From contig NZ_JAUUTZ010000005.1 of assembly GCF_030678915.1 (NCBI RefSeq), forward strand, positions 166,399 to 230,398: a stretch of DNA of 64,000 bases, read 5' to 3'. Numbering within the stretch: position 1 is the stretch's first letter; each line of letters starts with the position of its first letter. Of the stretch, positions 45,779 to 54,478 are shown piece by piece. The notes under the pieces were generated by a model. It did not search any database, was not told the DNA's origin, and saw nothing but the letters and a program-made list of their open reading frames with translations. A program made the position numbers and the translations under genes. This DNA is from Paracoccus wurundjeri (GTDB taxonomy: Bacteria > Pseudomonadota > Alphaproteobacteria > Rhodobacterales > Rhodobacteraceae).

Positions 45779-46779
45779 GTCAGCTCCGTTGCGACGCGGT
45801 CATGATGCCAGCAGGCTGTCTCGTGGCTGACGCCGACCGAAGCCAGAGGCGGCGCCTTTGCGCGGCAATGATCGGTCGCCAGCGGACAGCGGGGATGAAA
45901 GCGGCAGCCGCTGGGCCAGTCCCGGATATCGGGAACCGCCCCGGCGATGGCGGGCAGCGCCTGCTTGCGCGGCCCATCAAGGCGCGGGATCGTGCGCAAC
46001 AACATCGCAGTGTAGGGATGTCCTGGCCGGGCGAACACCTGCGCCACACTGCCGGTTTCTACGATGCGGCCGGCATACATGACCGCTACCCGGTTCGCGC
46101 TTTCCGATACCACGCCCATATCGTGAGTGATCAGCAATACGGCGCTGCCGGTTTCCCTGCGCAGATCGGCCATCAGCTCAAGGATCTGCTTCTGGATCGT
46201 CACATCCAGCGCGGTGGTGGGTTCGTCCGCGATCAGCAGGATCGGCTGGCGGATCATCGCCATGGCGATCATGACACGCTGACACATGCCGCCCGACAAC
46301 TGGAACGGATATTGGCGGGCGCGTATCTCGGGGCGGTCGATGCCGACCCGGGTCAGCATGTCCAGAACGCGCGTCCTGACCTCTGTCGATGTCAGCGTAT
46401 CGTTTCGCGAGAGCGCCTCGGCGATCTGGCGACCGACCGGCATCAGCGGATCAAGGGACGCCACCGGCTCCTGAAAGATCATGGCCAGGCGGTTTCCGCG
46501 CAGACGATTCATCTGCCGCTCGGAAAGCTGGTCGATCCGCTCGCCCTGCAGGCTGATCTGGCCGCCAGACAGATGCGCCGCGTCAGGCAGCAGGCGGATC
46601 AGGCCAAGCGCGGTCATGCTTTTGCCACAACCGGATTCGCCGACAAGAGCCAGCGTCTCGCCCGCCGCGATGGATAACGAGGTGCCGTCCACCACCGGGT
46701 TGCCGCCGATCTCGATGCGCAGATCGGTGCAAGACAGCACGGGGGTCTGGGCTTGCGTTTCCCGGGGCACCGACATCAT
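45775..46779 (-). CDS. peptide-type ABC ATPase, OppD-like
   Basis: Product of 334 residues with Walker A (GESGCGKS), signature (LSGGMCQRV), Walker B ([12 protein letters not shown]) and the C-terminal extension ([20 protein letters not shown]). The ATG at 46779 overlaps the stop of the GGT gene (ATGA). It works with the other ATPase and the permeases at 50035-51800, which are separated from it by three enzyme genes. Confidence 0.9.
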   Translation of the reverse strand: MMSVPRETQAQTPVLSCTDLRIEIGGNPVVDGTSLSIAAGETLALVGESGCGKSMTALGLIRLLPDAAHLSGGQISLQGERIDQLSERQMNRLRGNRLAMIFQEPVASLDPLMPVGRQIAEALSRNDTLTSTEVRTRVLDMLTRVGIDRPEIRARQYPFQLSGGMCQRVMIAMAMIRQPILLIADEPTTALDVTIQKQILELMADLRRETGSAVLLITHDMGVVSESANRVAVMYAGRIVETGSVAQVFARPGHPYTAMLLRTIPRLDGPRKQALPAIAGAVPDIRDWPSGCRFHPRCPLATDHCRAKAPPLASVGVSHETACWHHDRVATELT

Positions 46780-48332
46780 GGCGCATCCATATCGGCGGCA
46801 ACGGCGGCCGACCACGGGTGGTTGGGGTGGACCATGCCCTGAAGGCGGCCGTCGGGACGACGCTCGACCGCGCTTGGGACCGCGAACTGAACGGGGTAGA
46901 GCACGTCATCCACCACCTCGACATCGTGGTTGCGCGCGATAAGGCCGGCAGATTGCTCGGGTGCGCGGCGATCAATGCGAATGCGTGGCTCGGACGCGTC
47001 CAGCCGGGGATGCGACAGGGCCCGCCCCAGATCCATGCCGTGCCGCATGCGAAAGGCCAGAAGCTGCGCCAGCGCCGGCATGATCTGGCGACCACCTGCA
47101 GCGCCGATGGCCAGCAATCCACCCTCTGCCGTTTCGGCCAGAACAGGACACATATTGGCCAAGGGCTGCGCACCCGGCGCCAGAGCATTCGGCGTGCCGG
47201 GCCGCGGATCGAACCACATCATGCCGTTGTTAAGCAGCATCCCGGTACGCGCAGAGGTCACCTTTGACCCGAAACGTGACAGCAGCGTGTTGGTCAGCGA
47301 TACGGCGTTGCCCTGTGCGTCGATCACTGACAAATGCGTTGTGCAGCCCGGATCGATAGCGCCCTTCGCGTGCCCCATCTGCGTCAATCGCCGGGCATAA
47401 GCGCTGCGGATCGCATCGGCAAAGGCTGCGTAATCCGCCGCTTGCGGTTCAGACCCCGCCGCTTCCTCCAATTGCGCCAGAACATCCAGCAGCGCCGGGC
47501 CACCCGACAGACCGGGCATCGCCAATACCGTGCCACCGGCCCAGGCCCGCCGCAGAGGCGTACCCCATCGCGGACGATACGACGCCAGATCCTCGGCCGT
47601 CATGCTGCCGCCCAGCGCTTGCATGTCGGCGATCAGGTCCCGGGCGATCTGGCCCTCGTAGAAATCCTGCGGCCCTGCTTGCGCAAGGCGGCGCAGGGTC
47701 GCGGCCTTTTCGGTCAGTGGCAGGCGGCGCGGGCCGCGCCCCTCGCCAAGTGAGGGCGCATGACCGTCGGGCATGAAGATCCGGGTCGACATTGCATCGG
47801 TCAGCAAATTCCCCGCATCGATGGCCAGGCAAAGCGCCGTGAACCAATCCACGGCCAGCCCCTTGTCGGCCTCGGCGATGGCAGGCGCCAGGGCATCGGC
47901 CCAAGAGATTGTGCCATGGGACTGCAGGGCTTCGGCCAGTCCTGCGACGGCACCCGGTACGCAGATCGAATGCACCCCGATCAGATTCTTCTGCCCCTGT
48001 ACCTGCGGCCAACTGAACCAGTCGTCGTCATGGCCGGGGACCAGCGGATAGTCTTCGGGGCGCAGCGAGCGCGGCGAGATCATCGAGAAATCCAGGCTGC
48101 GGGCCGAACCGTCCTGCCCGTCGCGCCAGATCAGAAAACCACCGCCGCCGATCCCGCTAAGCCAGGGTTCCACCACGGACAGGACCAGCGCTGTGGTGAC
48201 CGCCGCGTCCATCGCATTTCCGCCGCGCGCCAGCACATCGGCGCCCGCCCGCGCGGCGACCTGATGCTGGGCCGCAACCATGCCGCCACGGCCCTCGGCC
48301 ATGACCTTGCCGGGTTCCCAGGTCGAGGTCAT
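46776..48332 (-). CDS. second cytosolic gamma-glutamyltransferase
   Basis: Product of 518 residues of the GGT family (GGMVAAQHQVAARAGADVLA, ARGGNAMDAAVTTALVLSVV, SGIGGGGFLIWRDG). Self-processing is expected before T331 in GCTTHLSVIDAQGNAVSL. There is no signal peptide, so it acts in the cytosol. The ATG at 48332 overlaps the stop of the deacetylase gene as ATGA; the frame continues upstream within that gene but the extra part is not GGT-like. Its place inside a peptide-importer operon suggests that gamma-glutamyl compounds are imported whole and cleaved inside. Confidence 0.88.
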   Translation of the reverse strand: MTSTWEPGKVMAEGRGGMVAAQHQVAARAGADVLARGGNAMDAAVTTALVLSVVEPWLSGIGGGGFLIWRDGQDGSARSLDFSMISPRSLRPEDYPLVPGHDDDWFSWPQVQGQKNLIGVHSICVPGAVAGLAEALQSHGTISWADALAPAIAEADKGLAVDWFTALCLAIDAGNLLTDAMSTRIFMPDGHAPSLGEGRGPRRLPLTEKAATLRRLAQAGPQDFYEGQIARDLIADMQALGGSMTAEDLASYRPRWGTPLRRAWAGGTVLAMPGLSGGPALLDVLAQLEEAAGSEPQAADYAAFADAIRSAYARRLTQMGHAKGAIDPGCTTHLSVIDAQGNAVSLTNTLLSRFGSKVTSARTGMLLNNGMMWFDPRPGTPNALAPGAQPLANMCPVLAETAEGGLLAIGAAGGRQIMPALAQLLAFRMRHGMDLGRALSHPRLDASEPRIRIDRRAPEQSAGLIARNHDVEVVDDVLYPVQFAVPSAVERRPDGRLQGMVHPNHPWSAAVAADMDAP

Positions 48333-49210
48333 GCGCCCGCCTCCCGATCCAGACGTGCCGCCAAAGTATCCAGCCCGGTTTCCACGACAAACCGCCCGGC
48401 ATTTGCGGTCAGGTGCCACTCTGCGATCCGGGAGGCGGTGGCGAACCAGACATCGTCCTGCGCCGCGATATGGGTCAGCACGCGTTCCAGCATCGCGACC
48501 CGCTGTGCCCGACCCGAGACCCAGGGATGCACGGTGATCGTGAACAACTGGCAGAAATCGCGCCCGGCCTCGAATTCGTCGCGCCATCCGGCCTCGACTG
48601 CCCGGGCGGGTTCGGGCGGCCAGCGATCTGCACCGCCGCCCTGAAATTTGAAATAGATCGCGTCGTCGATCTGCCATTGCACCGGCACCTGCACAAGGCC
48701 GCCGATCTCGTAGGGATGGTCATAGCCCATCAGCGAACTGTCATAGCGCAGCCCGCGACTCTTCAGGGCAGCGATCATTGCGGGCGTCATCTCCCACGCG
48801 GGCGAGCGGAATCCGCAGGGAACCATGCCGGTCTGTGCCTTGAAAACCTCCAGCGACCGGTCCAGCGCGGCCTGGAACTGATCATCCGTTATCTCGGCCA
48901 CCAATTCGTGCAGGTGACCATGCAGCCCGATTTCATGGCCGCGTTCGCATAGGGCGGGCAGCAGTTCGGGGTGAAGTTCGGCCACGACCGAGGGGACGTA
49001 GAAGCTGCCTTTGATCCCCACCCTGTCAAGCATGTCCAGAATGCGCCAGATCCCCTCGCGCGGGCCGAAGCGGCGTTGTTCCAACTGACCCAGATGCGGC
49101 GGCAGGCCAGCGCGATGGGTCCAGAGATAGGGCGCCTCGGCATCGACATCGACGCTGAAGCAGGCTGCCGACCGTTTGCCCTCGGGCCAGATATAACGCG
49201 GACGATCCAT
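48329..49210 (-). CDS. polysaccharide-deacetylase-fold amide hydrolase (PuuE/HpPgdA-like)
   Basis: Product of 293 residues with the NodB-like (beta/alpha) fold: FSVDVDAEAPYLWTHR (metal Asp), GSFYVPSVVAELHPELLPAL, a His-rich GHEIGLHGHLHELV metal site and FRSPAWEMTPAMIAAL. This branch includes allantoinase-like and peptidoglycan-deacetylase-like enzymes without a signal peptide, so a small cytosolic amide or N-acyl substrate is more likely than cell wall. The ATG at 49210 shares one base with the SDR stop; GTG at 49213 is the alternative. Coupled to GGT by ATGA. Confidence 0.85.
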   Translation of the reverse strand: MDRPRYIWPEGKRSAACFSVDVDAEAPYLWTHRAGLPPHLGQLEQRRFGPREGIWRILDMLDRVGIKGSFYVPSVVAELHPELLPALCERGHEIGLHGHLHELVAEITDDQFQAALDRSLEVFKAQTGMVPCGFRSPAWEMTPAMIAALKSRGLRYDSSLMGYDHPYEIGGLVQVPVQWQIDDAIYFKFQGGGADRWPPEPARAVEAGWRDEFEAGRDFCQLFTITVHPWVSGRAQRVAMLERVLTHIAAQDDVWFATASRIAEWHLTANAGRFVVETGLDTLAARLDREAGA

Positions 49211-50010
49211 CACAATGCCCTTTTCTTGTCCTGATGCACAAGGATTGTGCCTGCGGATCCGCCGCCATCGACCGACAGCGTCGCCCCGGTGATATAAGAA
49301 GCCGCGTCCGAGGCCAGGAACATCACTGCCGCCGGTGCATCCTCATAGCGCGAGGCGCGGCCCAGCGGGATTGCGCCGGTGACTGCGTTCACATGCGCCT
49401 GCGGCAGCGGGCTGCTGGTGCTGCCGGGGGCAAAGCCCGGCTCGACCGCGTTGCAGCGGATGCCGTATTCCGCCAGTTCCACCGCAAAGCCCTTGGTCAG
49501 GCGGTCCAACGCCGTCTTGGAAATCGAATAGGGCGCTGCCGTCGTGCGCATCTTGCGCGACGCACCCGAAGAGATCATCACGATATTGCCCTGCACCTGT
49601 TGCCGCACCATCTGCGTGGCGATCCCCCGCGTCAGAAGGAATGGCGCGCGCAGGTTGATGTCGAAGATGCGATCCCATTCGCCGGCATCCACATCCAGCA
49701 GGAACCCGCTTGGATAAACGGCCGCGTTATTGATCAGGATATCAGCGGCGCCCCATTCGCGGCCCACCATCGCGACAAGATCGTCGATCGAGGCGGCGTC
49801 GGTCAGTTCCGTCACATGTGACAGCACGGGGCGCGACAGGCTGGCCGCGACATCGGCCATTGTGACCTGATCGCGGTCGGACAGCAAAAGCGTCGCCCCG
49901 GCGGCATCGAACGCTTCGGCGATCCAGCGGCCGAAAATGCCCGCTGCCCCGGTCACGATAACGCGCTTGCCTGTGAAATCGGCGCCGGGCAAAGGCAAGG
50001 GTCGGGTCAT
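49210..50010 (-). CDS. short-chain dehydrogenase/reductase (SDR)
   Basis: Product of 266 residues with TGAAGIFGRWIAEAF for NAD(P), LINNAAVY, the catalytic Ser (MISSGAS) and Tyr/Lys (APYSISKTALDRLT), and AASYITGATLSVDGGGSAG at the end. It is in the middle of the peptide-importer/GGT operon, 24 bases after the second permease gene. A role in oxidising a hydroxy compound liberated from the imported substrate is inferred. Confidence 0.92.
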   Translation of the reverse strand: MTRPLPLPGADFTGKRVIVTGAAGIFGRWIAEAFDAAGATLLLSDRDQVTMADVAASLSRPVLSHVTELTDAASIDDLVAMVGREWGAADILINNAAVYPSGFLLDVDAGEWDRIFDINLRAPFLLTRGIATQMVRQQVQGNIVMISSGASRKMRTTAAPYSISKTALDRLTKGFAVELAEYGIRCNAVEPGFAPGSTSSPLPQAHVNAVTGAIPLGRASRYEDAPAAVMFLASDAASYITGATLSVDGGGSAGTILVHQDKKRAL

Positions 50011-50034
50011 GGGACGGGTCCTTTCAAGGGTGGC

Positions 50035-50877
50035 TTAGCGTCGGCCTTCGACGACATCGCGGACGTGATCGCCCAGGACATTGACCGACAGGATCAGAAG
50101 AAACAGGAACAGGCCCGGGAAAACGGCGATCCACCAGGCAGTAGTGACGTAATTGCGCCCCGTCGACAGAATTGCGCCCCAACTGGGCGTGGGGGGCTGC
50201 ACGCCAAGGCCCAGGAAGGACAGGCCCGCCTCGAACAGGACCATCAGGCCGAATTCCAGCGTGACGACGACCATGATCGGGCCGATGATATTGGGCAGGA
50301 TATGGCGCAACAGCACACGGGGCGTCGACGCGCCCATGAAGCGCGACAGACGCACATAAGGCAAGTTCATCAGGCCAAGCGTCTGCCCATAGGCGACGCG
50401 CGCGTAGCGCGGCCAACGGGTGAATGCCAGCACGGCGATGACGTTGATAAAGCCCGGCCCCAGGATCGCGACGGTGATGATCGCCAGCAGAATCGCGGGC
50501 ACCGACAGGACGATATCGACCAGACGCATGATGATCGTGCCGATCCACCCGCCCAGCCAGGCGGCGATCATGCCCAGCGCGGTGCCGATCGTTCCACTGA
50601 CCAGCACCGACAGCGCCGCCACCGTCAAAGAGACCCGCGCGCCATAGATCAGCCGCGACAGCAGATCGCGGCCCAACTCGTCCGAGCCCAGCAGATAGGT
50701 GATGTCGCGCAGCTCTGTCCCCGGCGGCCTTTGCCGGCCGAGCAGGTTCTGCGCCTCGGGATTCTGCGGCGCGATCAGCGGCGCCAGCAGCGCGGCAAGC
50801 ACCAGCACGGCAAGAATGGCGACAAAGATCCACAGCCGGGGCGGCAGCCAGCGGCGCAGGCGCGAGGAGCCGGTCAC
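50035..50877 (-). CDS. peptide-type ABC permease, DppC family
   Basis: Product of 280 residues with an N-terminal anchor helix, the segment LGSDELGRDLLSRLIYGARV and the EAA region (YVRLSRFMGASTPRVLLRHI) before FEAGLSFLGLGVQPPTPSWG. The start is GTG at 50877, overlapping the stop of the previous permease gene (GTGA). Confidence 0.92.
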   Translation of the reverse strand: MTGSSRLRRWLPPRLWIFVAILAVLVLAALLAPLIAPQNPEAQNLLGRQRPPGTELRDITYLLGSDELGRDLLSRLIYGARVSLTVAALSVLVSGTIGTALGMIAAWLGGWIGTIIMRLVDIVLSVPAILLAIITVAILGPGFINVIAVLAFTRWPRYARVAYGQTLGLMNLPYVRLSRFMGASTPRVLLRHILPNIIGPIMVVVTLEFGLMVLFEAGLSFLGLGVQPPTPSWGAILSTGRNYVTTAWWIAVFPGLFLFLLILSVNVLGDHVRDVVEGRR

Positions 50878-51800
50878 GTCCGCCCCTCCAGCCGGATGCG
50901 GGGATCGACCGCGCTGTACAGCAGGTCGGCCGCGAGGTTGAGAAGGATCGACACGAAAGCCCCAAGCAATACGATGGCCTGTACGATCGGAAAATCACGC
51001 GCGGCGATGGACTGGATGGTCAATTGACCAAGGCCGGGCCAGGCGAAAACTGTCTCTACGATGACCGCGCCGGACAGAAGGTTCGCGATTTCCAGCGCGG
51101 CGATCGAGATCACCGGGATCGCGCTATTGCGCAGTGCGTGGCGGCGCACCGCCTGCCCAAGCGACAGCCCCTTGGCGCGGGCGGCGCGGATATAGGGCTT
51201 GGAAAGCTCGTCCAGAACGGCAGTGCGGGTCACGCGGGCAAAGGTCGCCATGCTTAGCAGGGAAAGGCAGAACGCCGGCAGGATGACACTCTCTGCCGCG
51301 CGCGCGCCGGATGTGGGAAGCCAGCCCAGAGTGACGGCGAATAGCAGGATCAGGATGACCCCGCTCCAGAACGTCGGCAGGCTTTGCCCCGCGAGCACGA
51401 AGCCCATCCCCAGCTTGCTGAGCGGATGGTTGCGCCGCATCGCCATGAAGACGCCAAGCGGCGCCCCGATGCCAAGTGCCAGCAGCAATGCGACCCCTGC
51501 CAGCCAGATTGTATAGGGCAGGCGAGACTTGATGATCTCGGCGACCGGCACTTGCTGGACAACGGATTGACCCAGGTCAAGGCGCGCCAGATCGGTCATG
51601 TAATCCGCGAACTGCACCAGCATGGGCCGATCAAATCCCAGATTGCTGCGCAAGGCGTCGATCGCCTGCTGGCTTGCGCCCTCTGACACCAGCAACAGGA
51701 CCGGGTCGCCCGAAAGGCGTTGCAGGAAGAAGATCAACGCCATGACCCCGAGGATCGAGACCACGGCCTGTAGCAGACGCCGAACAAGAAATCTGCTCAT
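50874..51800 (-). CDS. peptide-type ABC permease, DppB family
   Basis: Product of 308 residues with MSRFLVRRLLQAVVSILGVM, QRLSGDPVLLL and the EAA region (YIRAARAKGLSLGQAVRRHA), about six membrane helices. It lies 40 bases after the binding-protein gene and forms a heterodimer with the next permease. Confidence 0.92.
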   Translation of the reverse strand: MSRFLVRRLLQAVVSILGVMALIFFLQRLSGDPVLLLVSEGASQQAIDALRSNLGFDRPMLVQFADYMTDLARLDLGQSVVQQVPVAEIIKSRLPYTIWLAGVALLLALGIGAPLGVFMAMRRNHPLSKLGMGFVLAGQSLPTFWSGVILILLFAVTLGWLPTSGARAAESVILPAFCLSLLSMATFARVTRTAVLDELSKPYIRAARAKGLSLGQAVRRHALRNSAIPVISIAALEIANLLSGAVIVETVFAWPGLGQLTIQSIAARDFPIVQAIVLLGAFVSILLNLAADLLYSAVDPRIRLEGRT

Positions 51801-51840
51801 GCGGCGCCCTTTGCGTTACCGGGGTGCCCGGCGCCTTCGG

Positions 51841-53349
51841 TCATTCCGACCAGCCCATCCGGTTCAGGAACAGGCTTTCGTTCGGCGTCGGCGTCCATTC
51901 CAGATTGTCCGAAGCACCATAGATGATAGCGGCCTGATAAAGCGGCACCTGCGGGACCTCTTCGGCGATCCATTCATGAATCTGGCCATACAGCTCTTGC
52001 CGCCGGTCGGGATCCATCTCGGACCTTGCGCTTTCCAGCAAATTGTCCAGATCGTCATCATGGACCCGCGACCAGGAAGAACTGGAATGCAGCAGTGGAT
52101 ACAGCACCCCATCGGCATCCTGGCAGGCGCAGGACCAGCGGCCAAAGCCAAGATCGGGCGCCTGCTCGGGCGGGCTTTGCGATTTTTGCAAGTAGGTCGC
52201 CATATCGGTCATTTCGATATTCACCGTCAGCCCCACCTCGCCCAGCATCTGTTGCAGAGCCTGAACAATCCGCTGGTCGAAGACCGGTGATGTGGCAAAG
52301 CTGAACGGACGCGTGGCGGGCTCGCCCACTTCGGCAATAAGGGCGCGTGCCGCATCAGGGTCATAGGGCACGCCCTCCAGCCCTTCGATCCAGCCGACAT
52401 GGGCGGGGGTCAGCATCTGGCCGACGGGATTGTCAAAGCCGCCAAGAAGTCCCTCGACCAGCAATTCGCGATCAATGGCGTGGGCGATAGCCTTGCGCAG
52501 GCGCGGATCGTCCAGCCCCGGCTTGTTCCGGTTGACGTTGAGATAGGCGACGCGTTCGGTTAGCGCGGATACCGGGCTGACCCCGTCGGCCGCCTCGAGC
52601 TGCGCGGCCAGATCCGGGTCCATCCCCACCACAAGATCGGACGCCCCCGATGTCAGGTTGGCCACACGGGTAGAGGCGTCCGGCACGGCGCGGAACACCG
52701 CTGCGGGGAAGGCTCCGGCGTCTCCCCAGTAATCGTCGTTACGGACCAGACTGACCTCGACCCCGCGCTGCCAGCTGTCGAATTTATAGGGACCGGAACC
52801 GACCGGGGCCAGATTGAAAGCCTCGCGGCCCATCTCTTCCACGATGGCCTTGGGAACGATGGACAGCTTGACCAGTTGCGCGAACAAGGCTGGATAGCCG
52901 GTCGCGGTAGTCAGTTTGACCCGCCCATCCTCCAGCACCTCGGCATTGGTGATGCTTTCGAACTGCGACAGCTGCGGCGATCCGAATTCCGGATCGGTGA
53001 TGCGCTTTACCGAATAGACCACATCCTCGGCCGTCAGAGGGCTGCCATCGTGAAAGGTGACGTCATCGCGGATGGTGAAAACCGTTTCAGTGTCGGAGAC
53101 CTGTTCCCATTCCGTGGCGATCTGGGGGATGATCTCGCCTTCGTCGTCCCGTGTCAGAAGGTTGTCGAAGATGTTGCGGTAAACATAATAACTGTCGGGG
53201 TTCCATTGCAGATGGGGATCAAGCGATGTGGGTTCATCGACAAGGTCGATCACAAGGCGCTCGGCATCCGCCAGGGCTGCCAACGGGCCGGCAAGGGTTG
53301 TCGTTGCGGCGAACAGGGCCGCAAACAACGTCCTGGTAACAAGTCTCAT
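51841..53349 (-). CDS. family 5 ABC substrate-binding protein
   Basis: Product of 502 residues with a Sec signal peptide (MRLVTRTLFAALFAATTTLA, cleavage near LAALADA) and the SBP_bac_5 fold (DEPTSLDPHLQWNPDSYYVY, FTIRDDVTFHDGSPLTAED, VGSGPYKFDSWQRGVEVSLV, LRKAIAHAIDRELLVEGLLG). It captures the ligand for the importer in the periplasm. The ATG overlaps the GntR stop as ATGA, which is unusual because binding-protein genes often have their own strong start signals. Confidence 0.9.
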   Translation of the reverse strand: MRLVTRTLFAALFAATTTLAGPLAALADAERLVIDLVDEPTSLDPHLQWNPDSYYVYRNIFDNLLTRDDEGEIIPQIATEWEQVSDTETVFTIRDDVTFHDGSPLTAEDVVYSVKRITDPEFGSPQLSQFESITNAEVLEDGRVKLTTATGYPALFAQLVKLSIVPKAIVEEMGREAFNLAPVGSGPYKFDSWQRGVEVSLVRNDDYWGDAGAFPAAVFRAVPDASTRVANLTSGASDLVVGMDPDLAAQLEAADGVSPVSALTERVAYLNVNRNKPGLDDPRLRKAIAHAIDRELLVEGLLGGFDNPVGQMLTPAHVGWIEGLEGVPYDPDAARALIAEVGEPATRPFSFATSPVFDQRIVQALQQMLGEVGLTVNIEMTDMATYLQKSQSPPEQAPDLGFGRWSCACQDADGVLYPLLHSSSSWSRVHDDDLDNLLESARSEMDPDRRQELYGQIHEWIAEEVPQVPLYQAAIIYGASDNLEWTPTPNESLFLNRMGWSE

Positions 53350-54149
53350 GCCGAATCTCCTTTTGCGGAACGGGTTCTGGTTGGTTTGCCAGATCGAACT
53401 GCGGCAGCCGAGGCCGTGCCGCGACGTAAAGGCTGCCCGGATGTCTGCGCAGTTCCCAAAGCGGTAGCACTGCGGCTGAGCGCACGGGTAACCCGCAGGT
53501 CGAACGCATGGCGCATTTGCTCCAGGATCTGCAGCGCCGGGGGGCCATCGCCATCCGCAAGCGCGATGGCAAGCTCGGCCAGCGGCAAGGGATCACGCGA
53601 AATGCCGAAAACCTGATCCATATGCCGATCTGCACGCAGACAAAGATCCCAGGTGTCAATTAACCAGCCGCGCATGCGTGGTGCCGCGATCACCTGAGCC
53701 ACCAACAGCATCAATGCGCGTTCCTGATGCAACAGGGCCTGCTGGTTGGGAGCCTGCGCCTGACGCGTCGAGGTCCGGTAAATCGTGGCGCGCAACCTTA
53801 ACTCGTCGCTCAGGCCAGAAGGTGGCGCGTGCTGAAGCAGGGCAGGCTCAAGACAGGCCCGCGATGCGATAAGATCGCCCAAATGCGCCGCTGAAATCGG
53901 CAGGATCGTCGAGCCGCGCCGCCCGTCGGGTGCAATCCAGCCCGCTGCGGACAGCCGTATGACCGCGGCACGAACAGTCGCTAGCCCATAGGCGAACCGC
54001 GTGCTCAGCTCTGCTTCGGACACGATCGAGCCCGGCGGCAGCTGACAGTCGATAATCGCGGCTTGCAACGTGGCATGCGCCGCTTCGGACAGGCTGTCGC
54101 GCCGCCGAGGCGCCGACGTTACGGCAAAGGGTGATTGCTTATCATACAT
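53346..54149 (-). CDS. GntR family regulator, FCD-like, first gene of the operon
   Basis: Product of 267 residues. The winged helix covers residues about 18-80 (LSEAAHATLQAAIIDCQLPP, ELSTRFAYGLATVRAAVIRL); the helical effector domain follows (LIASRACLEPALLQHAPPSG, LLHQERALMLLVAQVIAAPR). The last 50 residues are a Ser/Arg/Ala/Thr-rich tail of unknown role. It is translationally coupled to the binding-protein gene and so regulates the operon it begins. An inverted repeat overlaps its start. Confidence 0.85.
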   Translation of the reverse strand: MYDKQSPFAVTSAPRRRDSLSEAAHATLQAAIIDCQLPPGSIVSEAELSTRFAYGLATVRAAVIRLSAAGWIAPDGRRGSTILPISAAHLGDLIASRACLEPALLQHAPPSGLSDELRLRATIYRTSTRQAQAPNQQALLHQERALMLLVAQVIAAPRMRGWLIDTWDLCLRADRHMDQVFGISRDPLPLAELAIALADGDGPPALQILEQMRHAFDLRVTRALSRSATALGTAQTSGQPLRRGTASAAAVRSGKPTRTRSAKGDSA

Positions 54150-54180
54150 GTTTTGATACTGGCAGAGGATTTCAACATGT
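54146..54180. promoter_or_regulatory. widely spaced inverted repeat at the GntR start
   Basis: ACATGTT (54146-54152) and AACATGT (54174-54180) are perfect arms separated by 21 bases, about two helical turns. One arm includes the GntR start codon. It may be the autoregulatory operator of this operon. Confidence 0.45.
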
Positions 54181-54478
54181 CAACTCTGTAGTATTAACAT
54201 TTCAATTTTGCCCGGTCAGAATTCACGAATGCCTGAAAGATCAGAAATGCACGGGTCAGAATGCCGCGATACCGGGCACCCGAGTACATTTATTCGACTC
54301 GCTGAGCCTTGGACCTCGCCCGTTCGGAATGCGAAACGCGGATGCCTGTGCCGTTCACGCGGGAACGGATCGCCGCGTCAGCCGGGCAATTTCAAAATAG
54401 CCGTCGCAGGGGCGAGCGGCGCAAGACCGGATGCACGGCCCCGCCGGACATATGCGTTGTTTCGGAAAACCGGTTTCG
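54181..54478. other. intergenic stretch without a recognised gene
   Basis: About 300 bases between the GntR operator region and the end of the efflux gene. No gene, repeat or RNA gene is supported. Open frames on the plus strand have no family resemblance. Confidence 0.4.

Noticed and set aside
54155..54183. TTGACA-17-AGTATC promoter on the minus strand before the GntR gene
   Set aside because: The -10 element would lie only about six bases before the start codon, so it would make a nearly leaderless mRNA; not secure enough to list as a promoter.
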